Below, piece by piece: positions 9,630-20,234 of a stretch of 64,000 nucleotides of DNA; the first letter of the stretch is position 1, and every line of letters starts with the position of its first letter. Below the pieces are notes generated by a model. That model saw only the letters and a list, made by a program, of their open reading frames with translations, ran no database searches and had not been told where the DNA came from. Source of the DNA: Mycolicibacillus trivialis. GTDB taxonomy: Bacteria > Actinomycetota > Actinomycetes > Mycobacteriales > Mycobacteriaceae. The DNA lies in NCBI RefSeq assembly GCF_002102395.1, contig NZ_LQPZ01000012.1, positions 167,641 through 231,640 on the forward strand, written 5' to 3'. A program made the translations under genes and the position numbers.

Positions 9630-12600
9630 TGCCGCAGACCGGGACCACAACCGAAATCGAGGACGTCCTCGCGCTCAGCCCGCTTCAAGAGGGTCTGTAC
9701 GCGCTGCACCGCCTCGCCGACGACATCGACCTCTACACGATGCAATTCGTCATCGACATCGACGGACCGGTCGACGTCGAACTGCTGCGAAAAAGCGCAG
9801 CGGCCATGCTGGTCCGCCACCCGAACCTGCGCGCGGCATTCTGGGACGAGAAAGTCCCGCGCCCGGTTCAGATCATTCCCACGCAGGCCGAACTACCGTG
9901 GACCGAGCGTTGCGCGGACCCGAGCCGGTTTGACGCGCTCGCCCGGACAGAACGGACCCGCCCTTTCGTCTTGTCCCAAGGCCCCGCGATGCGTGCCTTG
10001 TTGATCACGGTGCCCGGCGAGACACGGCGTCGGCTGATCATCACCGTCCACCACATCCTGATGGACGGCTGGTCGCTGGCGGTGTTCTTCACCGAGATGT
10101 TGGCCGTTTACCGTGCGGGCGGTTCGACGGACGGCCTGCCGTCGCCACCGCTGTACCGCGACTACATCGTGTGGCTTGCGAAACAGGACGCCGACGCCGC
10201 AACGCGGGCCTGGCAACAGTATCTGAGCAAGACGCCGGCGCCGTTGATAGTGGCGGAGACCGGGGCGCCGGAGAATTCCGTTCCGACGAAGGCGATGCTG
10301 TTCCTGGAGGGGGCCGCGACCGCCCGTCTGCAGTCGTGGGCAGCGCAATCGGGACTGACGCTGAGCACCGCCGTGATGTTCGGTTGGACGGCCCTGTTGA
10401 GTCGATTGACGTCCCGACGCGACGTGGTATTCGGCACCGTGGTCTCCGGGCGCCCTGAACGTCTGCGCGGCGTCGAGACCATGGTCGGGCTGTTCATCAA
10501 CACGGTCCCGGTCACCCACACGATCGACGCCACCGCCTCGGTGATCGACCAGTGCCGCCGGCTACAACACCAGACCTCCGCCATGCGCGATATCGGCTAC
10601 CTCAGCCTCACCGAGATCCAGCGCGCACACAGCCGCGGCGCGTTGTTCGACAGCATGTTCGTCTTCGAGAACGCACCGATCGGCGACGCGGTGAAAACCG
10701 TCACCACCCCCGACGGCGCCACCTTCACCCCGATCGAGATGGAGAGCCTCACCCATTACCCGCTCACCGTCGTGGCCCACCTCAGCGGTGATGAACTCGT
10801 CGTGGTGATCGAAGCCATTCCGGAGGCGCTACCGCACCTGCCCGGCGACGAGATCGGCGAGCGACTGCTCGCCGTACTTCGGCAACTGCCCGACATCGGC
10901 GATGCCGGACCCGATGCGCTGGACGTCCTCACCGCCGCCGAACACGCCGGGCATGCCGACTGGCAGGCGCATTCGATCGGAACGGAAACGGTCTGGCAGG
11001 CCTTCGCGCAGCAAGCCGCCGCCACCCCCGACGCGACGGCGTTGACATTCGGGGCCACCGAGCGCTACAGCTACGCCGAGTTGCACGACCACGCCGCCCG
11101 TCTCGCCGCCGAACTCGCCGAACACGGCGTCGGCCCGGAAACCGTCGTCGCCCTCGCGCTGCCGCGGTCACCGCAGACCGTCATCGCCATCCTGGCGGTA
11201 CTTGCCGCCGGAGGCGCCTACCTCCCGGTCGACCTCGCGCTGCCCGCCGAACGCGTCGCCGCGATGCTGCGGCAAGCCCGGCCCGTCCTGGTTCTCACCG
11301 TGGCGGGCGCAGAGTCACCGTCAACCGAGCTGCCCGTCCTCGCCCTCGGTGACGAAACCGTCGACCGGCGCATCGCCGATCAGCCCGCTGCCGCACCGGA
11401 TGTGCTGCGCCACGGGGAGCAGGCCGGCTACGTCATCTTCACCTCCGGCTCCACCGGCGAACCCAAAGGCGTCGTCGGCACCAACGCTGCACTGCTGTCC
11501 TACTTCGCCGATCACCGCGACCGCGTCTACGTTCCGGCCCGCGACCGGCTCGGCCGGCCGCTGCGCATCGCCCACGCCTGGTCGTTCGGTTTCGACGCCT
11601 CGTGGCAACCGCTGGTCGGTCTGCTGGACGGACACGCGATCCACCTGTTCGACGACGATGCGATGCGCGACGCCGATCGACTGGTGGCCGGCATCGCCGA
11701 ACACCGCATCGACATGATCGACACCACGCCGTCGATGTTCGGCCAACTGCGTGCCGCCGGACTGCTCGACCACAACCTGTCGGTGTTGGCGCTGGGCGGC
11801 GAAGCGATCGACGCCGCCCTCTGGGGTCAACTGCGGCAACTGACGCCGCTGGCGGTCTACAACTGCTACGGCCCCACCGAGACCACGGTCGAGGCCGTCG
11901 TGGCGCCGGTGGACCGGTTCCCGTCACCGACGATCGGCACCGCCAACACCGGAACCGGCGGCTACGTGCTGGATTCGTGGCTGCGGCCGGTGCCCACCGG
12001 TGTGGTGGGGGAGTTGTACCTCGCCGGTGGGCAACTCACCCGCGGCTACATCGGGCAGAGCGCCCTGACTGCGGCGAGCTTCGTCGCCGACCCGTACCGG
12101 CCGGGCCGGCGCATGTACCGCACCGGAGATCTGGTCCGTCGCCTGCCGAACGGTGGCTACGCCTACCTCGGCCGGGGCGACAGCCAGGTCAAGATCCGTG
12201 GCTACCGGGTCGAGATCGGTGACGTGGAAGCAGCGCTGCGCGACCAGCCGGGCGTGCACGACGCGGCGGTGGTGGTGCTCAGCCGTGACACCGGCCCGTT
12301 GCTGGTCGGTTTCGTAGCCGGTGCCCACGGCGACGGCCCCGCCGACGACCTCCCCGCTCTGCGGGCGGCACTGCGAGAGCGACTGCCGGGTTACATGATC
12401 CCGGCGCGGATCCTGACGCTGCCGCAGCTGCCGGTCACCGTCAACGGCAAGATCGACACGGCGGCGCTCGAAGCGTCGGCGCGAGACGCCTTCGCCGGTA
12501 CCGGGGGCGCCGTCGCAGGCACCGAGACAGAACGGGTACTCGCGGAGATCGTCGCCGAACAGTTCAACGGTGTCGTCCCGCACCTCGACGACGACCTGTT

Positions 12601-14167
12601 CGCCTTCGGCCTCGACAGCATCGTGGCGATCGCACTGGTCCGCAAGGCCCAGCGGCATGGGCTGGCCGTCAGCCCCAAAACACTGTTCAGCGCGACGACA
12701 ATCCGTCAACTCGCCGCGGCGATCGACACCGCAACCACGGCGCGACCGGTCGGCCACCGCGAAGAAGAAACCGACCACGAGCCCGTCCCGCCGCTGCCCA
12801 TCGTGTCGTGGCTGTTCGAGTACGGCCACTACCGCCGCTTCACCAACACCCTGCTGGTACGCCTGCCCCGCGACATCGACTTGTCGACGCTGCAGCAGAC
12901 CCTGCAGGCGCTACTCGACGGGCACCCCGCCCTGCGCTCCAGCCTGGTCGACACCGCCGACGGACCCAGACTCGTCACCCGGGAAGCGGGCGCCGTCCGC
13001 GCCGGTGACCTCATCAGCCGGCTGCCGGTCGACCCGAACGCCGACCTGGGCGCCACGATCACCGCAACGGCCCGTCGCGCCAACGACCAGATCGACCCGC
13101 GGGCCGGCGCGATGGTGCGCGCCGTGTGGCTCTCCGGGCAGCAGGAGATACTGCTGCTCACCGCCCATCACCTCGTCGTCGACGTGGTGTCCTGGCACAT
13201 CATCGCCACCGACCTCGCCGAAGCCTGGCAGCTTCTGCAGTCCGGCACAGCCCCGACGACCCTGCCGGAAGCCACCGGCTACCGACGCTGGTCGCAACTG
13301 ATGTGGCAACGAGCCGACACCGCCGACGTCGTCGCCCAACGCGACTACTGGCTGGACCAGCTCGCCGCACCCGATCCGCCGCTGGGGCACCGGGCGTTGG
13401 ACCCCGGCCGAGACCGCTGGGCCACCCTGCGACCCACCACCACCGTCACCCCGACCGAACGCACCGAAGTGGTGCTGGCTGCGCTCGGCCGAGACGACAC
13501 CCTGCACGAATTCCTGCTGGCGGCAACCACGATGACGATCGCCAGCTGGCGCCGTCATCGCGGCGAGGACCCGAGCACCGGCGCTCTCATCGCATTGGAC
13601 AGCCACGGCCGGGCCGACACGATTCTGGACGCCGACACCACCAACACGGTGGGCTGGTTCACCAGCGCCTACCCGGTCCGGCTGGGCGCCGGGGAGGCCG
13701 CGACCCTCGCCGATCAGTGCGACCCGTGGGCGGCCGGCGCGCTGCTCGATGCGGTCGGCGACCACCTGCGGCAGCTACCCCACGACGGCCTGGACTACGG
13801 GCTGCTGCGCTACGTCACCGGCGGTACCGGCGACTCCGAACTGGCGGCCCGGCCCGAACCGCAGCTGATGTTCAGTTACCTGGGCCGCCTGGATCTGGCC
13901 GGCATCAGCGACCAGCCCTGGTCGGTGCTGACCGGACCGGAGATGGCGGCGCTGCCCGTCGATCCCGAACCGGAGCTGCCGTTGCGGTTCGCCGTCTACC
14001 TCAGCGTCGCTGTACAAGGCACGCCCGACGGACCGCAACTCAGCGCCACCTGGCTGTGGAGCGACGCCTTGTTCACCGCCGCGGACATCGACGTGCTCAC
14101 CACGTTCTGGCAGCGCAGCATCGCGGCTCTGGCGGCTGCGCTGGACCGGGAGGGAAGATCAGCATGA
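9614..14167 (+). CDS. mbtF: MbtF-like nonribosomal peptide synthetase (C-A-PCP-E)
   Basis: This 1517-residue NRPS contains a condensation domain (HHILMDGWS near residue 146), an adenylation domain ([10 protein letters not shown] near 610, YGPTET, NGKIDT), a carrier domain (FGLDS near 1000) and a C-terminal epimerization domain. The epimerization domain shows [10 protein letters not shown] near 1184, [12 protein letters not shown] near 1345 and DYGLLRY. M. tuberculosis MbtF is 1461 residues. Hand-read specificity residues are D-A-Q-D-L-L-C-V-E; I do not know the substrate from these, but the role suggests the second hydroxylysine unit. The gene begins inside the end of mbtE; a second in-frame ATG at 9629 overlaps the mbtE stop (TGATG) and may be the true start. 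Confidence 0.88.
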   Translation: MAAELMPQTGTTTEIEDVLALSPLQEGLYALHRLADDIDLYTMQFVIDIDGPVDVELLRKSAAAMLVRHPNLRAAFWDEKVPRPVQIIPTQAELPWTERCADPSRFDALARTERTRPFVLSQGPAMRALLITVPGETRRRLIITVHHILMDGWSLAVFFTEMLAVYRAGGSTDGLPSPPLYRDYIVWLAKQDADAATRAWQQYLSKTPAPLIVAETGAPENSVPTKAMLFLEGAATARLQSWAAQSGLTLSTAVMFGWTALLSRLTSRRDVVFGTVVSGRPERLRGVETMVGLFINTVPVTHTIDATASVIDQCRRLQHQTSAMRDIGYLSLTEIQRAHSRGALFDSMFVFENAPIGDAVKTVTTPDGATFTPIEMESLTHYPLTVVAHLSGDELVVVIEAIPEALPHLPGDEIGERLLAVLRQLPDIGDAGPDALDVLTAAEHAGHADWQAHSIGTETVWQAFAQQAAATPDATALTFGATERYSYAELHDHAARLAAELAEHGVGPETVVALALPRSPQTVIAILAVLAAGGAYLPVDLALPAERVAAMLRQARPVLVLTVAGAESPSTELPVLALGDETVDRRIADQPAAAPDVLRHGEQAGYVIFTSGSTGEPKGVVGTNAALLSYFADHRDRVYVPARDRLGRPLRIAHAWSFGFDASWQPLVGLLDGHAIHLFDDDAMRDADRLVAGIAEHRIDMIDTTPSMFGQLRAAGLLDHNLSVLALGGEAIDAALWGQLRQLTPLAVYNCYGPTETTVEAVVAPVDRFPSPTIGTANTGTGGYVLDSWLRPVPTGVVGELYLAGGQLTRGYIGQSALTAASFVADPYRPGRRMYRTGDLVRRLPNGGYAYLGRGDSQVKIRGYRVEIGDVEAALRDQPGVHDAAVVVLSRDTGPLLVGFVAGAHGDGPADDLPALRAALRERLPGYMIPARILTLPQLPVTVNGKIDTAALEASARDAFAGTGGAVAGTETERVLAEIVAEQFNGVVPHLDDDLFAFGLDSIVAIALVRKAQRHGLAVSPKTLFSATTIRQLAAAIDTATTARPVGHREEETDHEPVPPLPIVSWLFEYGHYRRFTNTLLVRLPRDIDLSTLQQTLQALLDGHPALRSSLVDTADGPRLVTREAGAVRAGDLISRLPVDPNADLGATITATARRANDQIDPRAGAMVRAVWLSGQQEILLLTAHHLVVDVVSWHIIATDLAEAWQLLQSGTAPTTLPEATGYRRWSQLMWQRADTADVVAQRDYWLDQLAAPDPPLGHRALDPGRDRWATLRPTTTVTPTERTEVVLAALGRDDTLHEFLLAATTMTIASWRRHRGEDPSTGALIALDSHGRADTILDADTTNTVGWFTSAYPVRLGAGEAATLADQCDPWAAGALLDAVGDHLRQLPHDGLDYGLLRYVTGGTGDSELAARPEPQLMFSYLGRLDLAGISDQPWSVLTGPEMAALPVDPEPELPLRFAVYLSVAVQGTPDGPQLSATWLWSDALFTAADIDVLTTFWQRSIAALAAALDREGRSA

Positions 14168-17100
14168 GCCCACTCAACAAAGACGACATCCGCAGCGCCA
14201 TCGCTGAGCAACTGGATTGCGCGCCAACAGTGTTGGCTGATGACGACGACCTGATCCAGGCCGGCCTGAACTCGATCGCCATCATGGCGATGGCCGGTGG
14301 CTGGCGCAAACACGGCGTCACCATCACCTTCGCCGAACTGGCCGCCACCCCGACCATCGCCGCCTGGGCGGCGCTGCTGGCCGGCGCCACACCGGCAACT
14401 ACCACCGGTGCGATCCCCGGGCCGGCCGATGGGAAGCCCGAGGAATCCGCCGACGACGCCACCCCGTTCCCGCTGGCCGGCATGCAGCACGCCTACTGGA
14501 TCGGGCGGTCCGCCGAACAACACCTCGGTGGGGTCGCCGCCCACCTCTACGTCGAATTCGACGGTGACGGCATCGACCCGCACCGCCTCGAACGCGGCGT
14601 GGCCGACCTCATCGCGGACCACCCCATGCTGCGCACCCGATTCCTGCCCGACGGCACCCAACAGACTCTGCCCGCACCCACCCGCCCGGTCTTCCACACC
14701 GTCGACCTGCGCGACCGGCCGGCCGACACCGTCGAGGCCGTACTCACCGAGATGCGCGACCGCAAGACCCACCAGCGGCTGGCCGTCGAGGACGGCGAAG
14801 TCCTTGACGTCACGCTGACCCGCTACGGCGACAACCGCGCGCGGCTGCACATCGACGTCGACATGCTGGCCGCCGACGCCCTCAGCTACCGGGTCCTGGT
14901 GGCCGAACTGGCCGACCGCTACCGCGGCGCGGCGCCGGCCGCACCCGGCTACACCTACCGGCGCTATCTGGCCGAACGGCGCACCGACCCGCACACCCGG
15001 GAGCGCGACCGGCAATGGTGGCAGCGTCGGTTGGCCGACCTGCCCGGCGCCCCCGACCTGCCGATCGTGGCGGTCGGCGACCCGAACGCCGCCCACCGCA
15101 CCGTTCGCCGCGACCACTGGTTGCCGCCGGCAGCGAAACAGCGGCTCACCGCGGCCGCGCACGCCCGCGGCATCACCCCGGCAATGGCGGTGGCCGCGGT
15201 GTTCGCCGACACCATCGGCGGCTGGTCGGCCCAGCCCCGCTTCCTGCTCAACATCCCGCTGTTCCAACGCGAACCGCTGCACCCCGACGTCGACCGCGTG
15301 ATCGGCGACTTCACCTCCTCAGTCCTGCTCGACGTCGACGTCACCGAGCCGGTAGCGGTGACCGACCGGGCCCGCGAACTGCAACACCGCATGTATGACA
15401 GCGCCGCCCACGGCGGCTACCCGGGACTGGATGTGCTGCGCGACCTGGGCCGACACCACGGCGCGCCGGTACTGGCACCGATCGTGTTCACCAGCGCACT
15501 CGACCTCGGCGAACTGTTCTCCGACGTGGTGCTCGAGGCGTTCGGCGATCCGGTCTGGATCGTCTCGCAGGGACCACAGGTCCTGCTCGATGCCCAGATC
15601 ACCGAGGTGCGCGGCGGTCTGCTGCTGAACTGGGATGTGCGTGACGCGATGTTCCCGCCCGGGCTGATCGACGCGATGTTCGCCCGGTTCACCGCCGCGG
15701 TACAGCGACTCGCCGACGGCGACGCCGGCTGGGCCGCCGAAGCGGCCGTACACCTGCCTGCGGAGCAGGCTCGCACCCGCGCCGCGGTCAACGCCACCGC
15801 CGGCCCGACGAGCGGCCGCTGCCTGCACACCGGGTTCTTCGACCACGCCGCGACGCAACCGGATGCGCCGGCCGTGCACTGGGGGCTGGGTGCGGAGGCC
15901 GGTCACTGGACCTACCGCGAACTCGCCGACCAGGCACTGGCCGTCGCCGCTGCGCTGCACGACCGCGGGGTCCGCGCGGGCGACACCGTCGCGGTGCACC
16001 TGCCCAAAGGACCCGACCAGGTGCTCGCCGTTCTCGCGGTATTGAGCGCAGGCGCCAGCTATGTGCCGATCGGGGTGGACCAGCCGCCCGCCCGCCGCGA
16101 CAAGATCCTCGCCAGCGCCGACGCCGTCGCCGTGCTCACGAACGCAACCACCCGAGTGGACGTCGATCTCCCGGTGCTCGACATCGACGCCGCCCGAACC
16201 CATCCACCGCTTCCCGGTGCGGAGCGACCGCACTCCGACGAGATCGCCTACGTGATCTACACGTCCGGCTCCACCGGTGAGCCCAAAGGCGTGGAGTGTC
16301 ACCACAGCGGCGCGATGAACACCATTGACGCGCTCAACGACTGGTTCGGAATCGATTCGGCCGACCGGACGTTGGCGCTCTCGGCGCTGGAATTCGACCT
16401 GTCGGTCTACGACATATTCGGCATGTTCGCAGTCGGCGGCTCGGTGGTGGTTCTCGACACCGTCCAACGTGCCACACCTACCTCCTGGGTGGAATTGCTG
16501 CGCGCCCACCGGGTCTCGGTCCTCAACTGCGTCCCGAGCCTGCTCGACATGCTGCTCGAACTCGGTGGCGACCGGCTCGGCGACTCGCTGCGGGCGGTGA
16601 TACTCGGTGGCGACTGGGTGAGTGCCGACCTGGCCCGGCGACTGGCCCGCCAAGTGCCAGACTGCCGATTCGCCGGACTCGGCGGCGCAACCGAAGCCGC
16701 CATCCACAACACCATCTGCGAGGTCACCGGCGACCCGCCGGACCATTGGACGACGATTCCGTTCGGAATACCGTTACGCAACACCTGCTGTCGGGTGGTC
16801 TCGCCGGCCGGCCGGGACTGCCCGGACTGGGTGCCCGGCGAGCTCTGGGTCGGCGGGGTCAACGTGGCGGCCGGCTACCGCAACGACCCGCAACGCACCG
16901 CGCAGCGCTTCATCGAGCACGACGGGCTGCGCTGGTACCGCACCGGCGATATGGCCCGCTACTGGCCGGACGGCACGCTGGAATTCCTCGGTCGAGCCGA
17001 CAACCAGGTCCAGTTGCGCGGCTACCGGGTCGAACTCGGTGAGGTCGAGACGGCGCTGCGTGCCGGGCCCGGGGTCCGCAACGCCGTAGCCACCGTGATC

Positions 17101-17658
17101 GGCTCGGCCGCACCGCAGCTGGTGGCCGCGGTGACCGTCGAGGCCGACGGTGCGGATGGTGTGACCGACACCGACGCGATCGCCGCGGCCGTCGCCGAAC
17201 TGGTGCCGGACTACATGGTTCCCGACCCGATCGTCGTGTTGGATCGGATGCCGCTGACCCCCAACGGAAAACTCGACCGGCGCGCGGTGACCGTACTGCT
17301 GGCGGCCGAAACCGAGCCCGTTTCCGAGGTACCGCCGGCCGACGACCTCGAAGCCGCGCTGGCCGCACTGGTCGCCGAGGTGCTGGACGTGCCGTCGGTC
17401 GGTGTCACCCGGGACTTCTTCGCCCTCGGCGGCGACTCGGTACTGGCGACCACCGTCATCGCCCGGGTGCGCGACTGGTTGCAGACCGAACACGCGGTGG
17501 TCGCCGACCTGTTCGCCGGCCGAAGCGTGGCCGGGCTGGCTGCGCGGCTGCGGCAGCGCGAGTCCGACCTCGGCACCCCGGATCGGCTGCCCGCGGTCGC
17601 GCGGATCTACCTGGAGGTGGCGGCGCTCACCGACGAGGAGGTCATGGCCGCCGGATGA
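14164..17658 (+). CDS. mbtB: MbtB-like NRPS: aryl carrier, cyclization, adenylation, carrier (no thioesterase)
   Basis: The 1164-residue protein starts at ATG 14164, overlapping the mbtF stop (ATGA); the open frame extends upstream but only as a shadow of mbtF. A short N-terminal carrier ([13 protein letters not shown], serine about 37) would accept salicylate. The next domain is a heterocyclization domain: its core DMLAADALS near residue 232 fits the DxxxxDxxS signature that replaces HHxxxDG. The adenylation domain ([10 protein letters not shown] near 699) has hand-read code D-L-Y-N-I-G-L-I-H, between cysteine and threonine codes. A carrier (FFALGGDS near 1091) ends the chain. M. tuberculosis MbtB (1414 residues) carries a terminal thioesterase that is absent here. 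Confidence 0.9.
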   Translation: MSPLNKDDIRSAIAEQLDCAPTVLADDDDLIQAGLNSIAIMAMAGGWRKHGVTITFAELAATPTIAAWAALLAGATPATTTGAIPGPADGKPEESADDATPFPLAGMQHAYWIGRSAEQHLGGVAAHLYVEFDGDGIDPHRLERGVADLIADHPMLRTRFLPDGTQQTLPAPTRPVFHTVDLRDRPADTVEAVLTEMRDRKTHQRLAVEDGEVLDVTLTRYGDNRARLHIDVDMLAADALSYRVLVAELADRYRGAAPAAPGYTYRRYLAERRTDPHTRERDRQWWQRRLADLPGAPDLPIVAVGDPNAAHRTVRRDHWLPPAAKQRLTAAAHARGITPAMAVAAVFADTIGGWSAQPRFLLNIPLFQREPLHPDVDRVIGDFTSSVLLDVDVTEPVAVTDRARELQHRMYDSAAHGGYPGLDVLRDLGRHHGAPVLAPIVFTSALDLGELFSDVVLEAFGDPVWIVSQGPQVLLDAQITEVRGGLLLNWDVRDAMFPPGLIDAMFARFTAAVQRLADGDAGWAAEAAVHLPAEQARTRAAVNATAGPTSGRCLHTGFFDHAATQPDAPAVHWGLGAEAGHWTYRELADQALAVAAALHDRGVRAGDTVAVHLPKGPDQVLAVLAVLSAGASYVPIGVDQPPARRDKILASADAVAVLTNATTRVDVDLPVLDIDAARTHPPLPGAERPHSDEIAYVIYTSGSTGEPKGVECHHSGAMNTIDALNDWFGIDSADRTLALSALEFDLSVYDIFGMFAVGGSVVVLDTVQRATPTSWVELLRAHRVSVLNCVPSLLDMLLELGGDRLGDSLRAVILGGDWVSADLARRLARQVPDCRFAGLGGATEAAIHNTICEVTGDPPDHWTTIPFGIPLRNTCCRVVSPAGRDCPDWVPGELWVGGVNVAAGYRNDPQRTAQRFIEHDGLRWYRTGDMARYWPDGTLEFLGRADNQVQLRGYRVELGEVETALRAGPGVRNAVATVIGSAAPQLVAAVTVEADGADGVTDTDAIAAAVAELVPDYMVPDPIVVLDRMPLTPNGKLDRRAVTVLLAAETEPVSEVPPADDLEAALAALVAEVLDVPSVGVTRDFFALGGDSVLATTVIARVRDWLQTEHAVVADLFAGRSVAGLAARLRQRESDLGTPDRLPAVARIYLEVAALTDEEVMAAG

Positions 17659-19038
17659 TCACCGGGCGGACCCGACCACGACGCTGCCCACCGCGGACTC
17701 CGCCAACTCGGCCGACCCGGTGGCCGCGGCGAAGCTCGCGGTGTCGGCATAACCCTGCGCGCACACACCGATCCCCATTGCCGTGCCGACCAGATAGAGG
17801 GTCTGCATCAGCGCCCCGACGTCCTTGAGCAGCAGCGCATAACCGATCTGTTCATAGGTCCACAACAGGCGCCCGGCCCGGGCGGCGACAACCAGCAACA
17901 CCTGCGGCTGCGCGCCGCCGGCCAGCGTCGCCGATGCCGGTTTGAGCAACTGCTGCACGGCTTTCGACTCACCGTCGGCGACCGGCCGCAGCACGTGATC
18001 GAACGAGTCGTAGTGATACATGCCTGCCGCCAAGCCGGCGACGTGACGCACCACCGGATACACCTCGAGTTCGTAGACCCCGCCGGCGGACGGATACGGC
18101 CGCGACAGCAACTCTTCGCCGGGCCCGACGGTGTGGCTGCCGCGGGTCCGGGCGGCGCGGTAGAGCAGCTCGGCGAGCTGATCGGCGGTGATCGGTGCGG
18201 CATCGTCGAATTCGCGGGTGGACACCCGGTCCTCCAGAACCGCCGTCAGCGGCGGATCAGCGGCTCGGGCGGTCGCCAGGTCCGGCGTGGTCAAGCGCAC
18301 CGGGTCGCCCGGGTAGGTCTCGCGACGAGCCGGCGGCTGCGGGAACCGGTCCTTGGCCCACTTGGTGGGACCGAACCGCTCCCAGCTCACCGTGCGGGAT
18401 CCGAGCGTGCTGCGCCGGTGGAACCACAGATCCGGTGTGCTCCAGCCCGCGGTCGCCAAATCGGGTTCGGTCTCGCCCGCGGCCACCAGGAAGCCGCCCC
18501 TGCTCAGGTCGGCGACGAACCGGGCGGCCAACGCCTCGGGCACCTCCGCAGCCGCCTCGCCATCGAGCAGCGGCAGCAGCCGCGCATCACCGATGCGGAT
18601 GTCACACCAGCCGAGCGGATGCTCCACCACGAACCCGTCCCGGTCGCGGTGCACCACCGCGAACCGCGAGAGGACCCGCTGCCCCGGTTGGCGCGGCGCA
18701 ACCGACGGGACGGGCCGATCGAACGGCTCGACGCGGTAGCGCTCCCCGTCGTCGTCGCAGACATCGACCGCCAACCAGCCGTCGGCCAGGAGCTGGTCGA
18801 TCAGCGCGCCCACCGTCGCCGGATCGGCCGAAGACGACAGCTGCGCCAGCGTGGCGGGACCGAGATTCAACGTTTTGAGCACGGCGAGCTGTTCGGTGGG
18901 CAGCCGGGACAATTTCTCGCTGCGCGGCGGGTTGAGCAGTACCGCCCCCGCCGGCGTCGTCACGCAGGTGACCCCCGGTGCGAACGCGTAGCTGCTCTGC
19001 GGCGGATAAGCCGGCGCGGGCACGGGTTCAGCGGTCAC
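17659..19038 (-). CDS. SagB-type FMN dehydrogenase (azoline oxidase-like)
   Basis: About 459 residues in the SagB/McbC/ThcOx nitroreductase-fold family, which uses FMN to oxidise thiazoline or oxazoline rings to azoles. The C-terminal half shows the flavin-site motifs VSTREFDD near residue 271 and RPYPSAGGVYELEVYP near 314, followed by MYHYDSFDHVLRP. The N-terminal half resembles the leader region of SagB proteins. The start is taken as GTG 19038 with an AAAGAGG ribosome site; an upstream ATG at 19134 would add a low-complexity arginine-rich leader. Its stop abuts the stop of the cyclization-domain NRPS (TGATCA), so the pair is convergent. The context suggests it aromatises the NRPS-bound ring; an unrelated peptide-modifying role is the alternative, but no precursor peptide or cyclodehydratase gene is seen nearby. 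Confidence 0.85.
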   Translation of the reverse strand: MTAEPVPAPAYPPQSSYAFAPGVTCVTTPAGAVLLNPPRSEKLSRLPTEQLAVLKTLNLGPATLAQLSSSADPATVGALIDQLLADGWLAVDVCDDDGERYRVEPFDRPVPSVAPRQPGQRVLSRFAVVHRDRDGFVVEHPLGWCDIRIGDARLLPLLDGEAAAEVPEALAARFVADLSRGGFLVAAGETEPDLATAGWSTPDLWFHRRSTLGSRTVSWERFGPTKWAKDRFPQPPARRETYPGDPVRLTTPDLATARAADPPLTAVLEDRVSTREFDDAAPITADQLAELLYRAARTRGSHTVGPGEELLSRPYPSAGGVYELEVYPVVRHVAGLAAGMYHYDSFDHVLRPVADGESKAVQQLLKPASATLAGGAQPQVLLVVAARAGRLLWTYEQIGYALLLKDVGALMQTLYLVGTAMGIGVCAQGYADTASFAAATGSAELAESAVGSVVVGSAR

Positions 19039-19196
19039 GGCCAGCCTCTTTCGTCCGGGTACACGGTGCGACCCCGAGCGTAGCGAGCGCCGTGGCGGCC
19101 CCCGTCGTAACGCAACTGCGCCGCACGGCGACACACCTCGTGATTAAGTATCGGTAACGACCGGAACCGATTTCACCGACACGGAAGAGATGGAAC

Positions 19197-19721
19197 ATGA
19201 CGATCAAGCTGTTCGCCACCAGTGCGGCCGCCGTCGCAGTGCTGGGTGCCACCGCGGTTGCGCCCGCGGTCGCCGAGGCGCCGATCGCGCCGCGGCCCGT
19301 GGCGTTCGACGCCCCGCTGCCGCTTGACCCGCCGCCGGCACCGGAGCCCGCCGACCCGGCCACCGCGCTGCCGACCGCCGAAGAACTCACCGGGATCCTC
19401 GACAACCTCGTCGACCCGCAGGTCTCCGACGAGGTGAAGAGTGACCTGGTCGCCGGCGGCCTGGACCACCACCGCGCCAACGTGTTCAATCACAAGCTGC
19501 GCGAAGCCGGTCACCACGGCGCGCTGCCGCTGACCTTCACCGCCGACAACATCACCGCGGCCGGTGAGAACACGGTCACCTCGGACGTCACCGTCACCGG
19601 ACCCAAGATGGCCTCGCCGATCGAGAAGAACGTCACCTTCGTCAACCAGAACGGCTGGATGCTCTCCCAGGCCGCCGGCGACGAACTGGTGGAGGCGATC
19701 GTGGGACGGCTGCCGAACTGA
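19197..19721 (+). CDS. cfp2: CFP2/MTB12-like secreted low-molecular-weight antigen
   Basis: The 174-residue protein begins with a signal peptide (MTIKLFATSAAAVAVLG, cleavage likely after AVAEA). A proline-rich stretch follows at residues 38-58, then a compact domain ending IVGRLPN. It resembles the secreted M. tuberculosis antigen CFP2 (Rv2376c), which also sits between the mycobactin genes and hrcA. Its biochemical function is unknown. It is transcribed divergently from the SagB-type gene across a spacer of about 160 bases. No ribosome site stronger than GAAGAGATGG was found. Confidence 0.87.
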   Translation: MTIKLFATSAAAVAVLGATAVAPAVAEAPIAPRPVAFDAPLPLDPPPAPEPADPATALPTAEELTGILDNLVDPQVSDEVKSDLVAGGLDHHRANVFNHKLREAGHHGALPLTFTADNITAAGENTVTSDVTVTGPKMASPIEKNVTFVNQNGWMLSQAAGDELVEAIVGRLPN

Positions 19722-19740
19722 GGCAGCCGCACCGCGCGCC

Positions 19741-20067
19741 TCAGCCCTCCGTCGGCAGCGCGTGGTGCCCGAGCACGTCCATGTCGAACAACCGGGCGTG
19801 CAGCACCGTGCGGTTCCGCAATGCGGCGCGAACCGCACGGTGCAGACCGTCCTCCAGGTAGACGATCCCCTTCCACTTCACCGCGTGCGGGAACAGGTCG
19901 CCGTAGAAGGTCGAATCCTCCGACAGCAGCCGGTCGAGGGCCAGCACCGTCGTCGTGGTGACCAGCTCGTCGAGGCGCAGCTGCCGCGGCGGGATCTGCG
20001 ACCAGTCCCGATAGGACAATCCGTGCTCGGGATAAGGCTTGCCGTCCCGGACCCCTTTGAAGATCAT
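19741..20067 (-). CDS. Conserved mycobacterial protein (Rv2375-like)
   Basis: A 108-residue acidic/basic protein starting MIFKGVRDGKPYPEHG. It matches the conserved gene that separates cfp2 from hrcA in mycobacteria (Rv2375). No catalytic motif, signal peptide or membrane segment is visible. I recall automated annotation placing this family with VapB-type antitoxins, but no toxin gene is adjacent here, so I would not infer a toxin-antitoxin pair. It is convergent with cfp2 and divergent from hrcA. Confidence 0.8.
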   Translation of the reverse strand: MIFKGVRDGKPYPEHGLSYRDWSQIPPRQLRLDELVTTTTVLALDRLLSEDSTFYGDLFPHAVKWKGIVYLEDGLHRAVRAALRNRTVLHARLFDMDVLGHHALPTEG

Positions 20068-20234
20068 GAGCGGCTCATCGACACCGAGCGGGACAAAGCA
20101 GAGGATGAGACCGGGCCATGGGAACCCAGGCTAGTCGCCGTCCCGCACGAGGCGACCGGCGCCGCTGTTAACGGTTGGCAAAAACCCCTGGCAAGGCCCG
20201 TAAACTGGAGCCGACCAAGGAGGTGGAGACAGCG

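Noticed and set aside
13126..14163. Upstream extension of the mbtB-like frame
   Set aside because: It lies inside the mbtF epimerase domain; the ATG at 14164 overlaps the mbtF stop and begins the aryl carrier domain.
17659..19038. SagB-type gene as part of a ribosomal peptide (TOMM) cluster
   Set aside because: No cyclodehydratase (SagC/D, YcaO) or precursor peptide gene is visible nearby; the NRPS with a cyclization domain is the more plausible partner.
20068..20234. CIRCE element ahead of hrcA
   Set aside because: No inverted repeat resembling the nine-base CIRCE arms could be found in this spacer.
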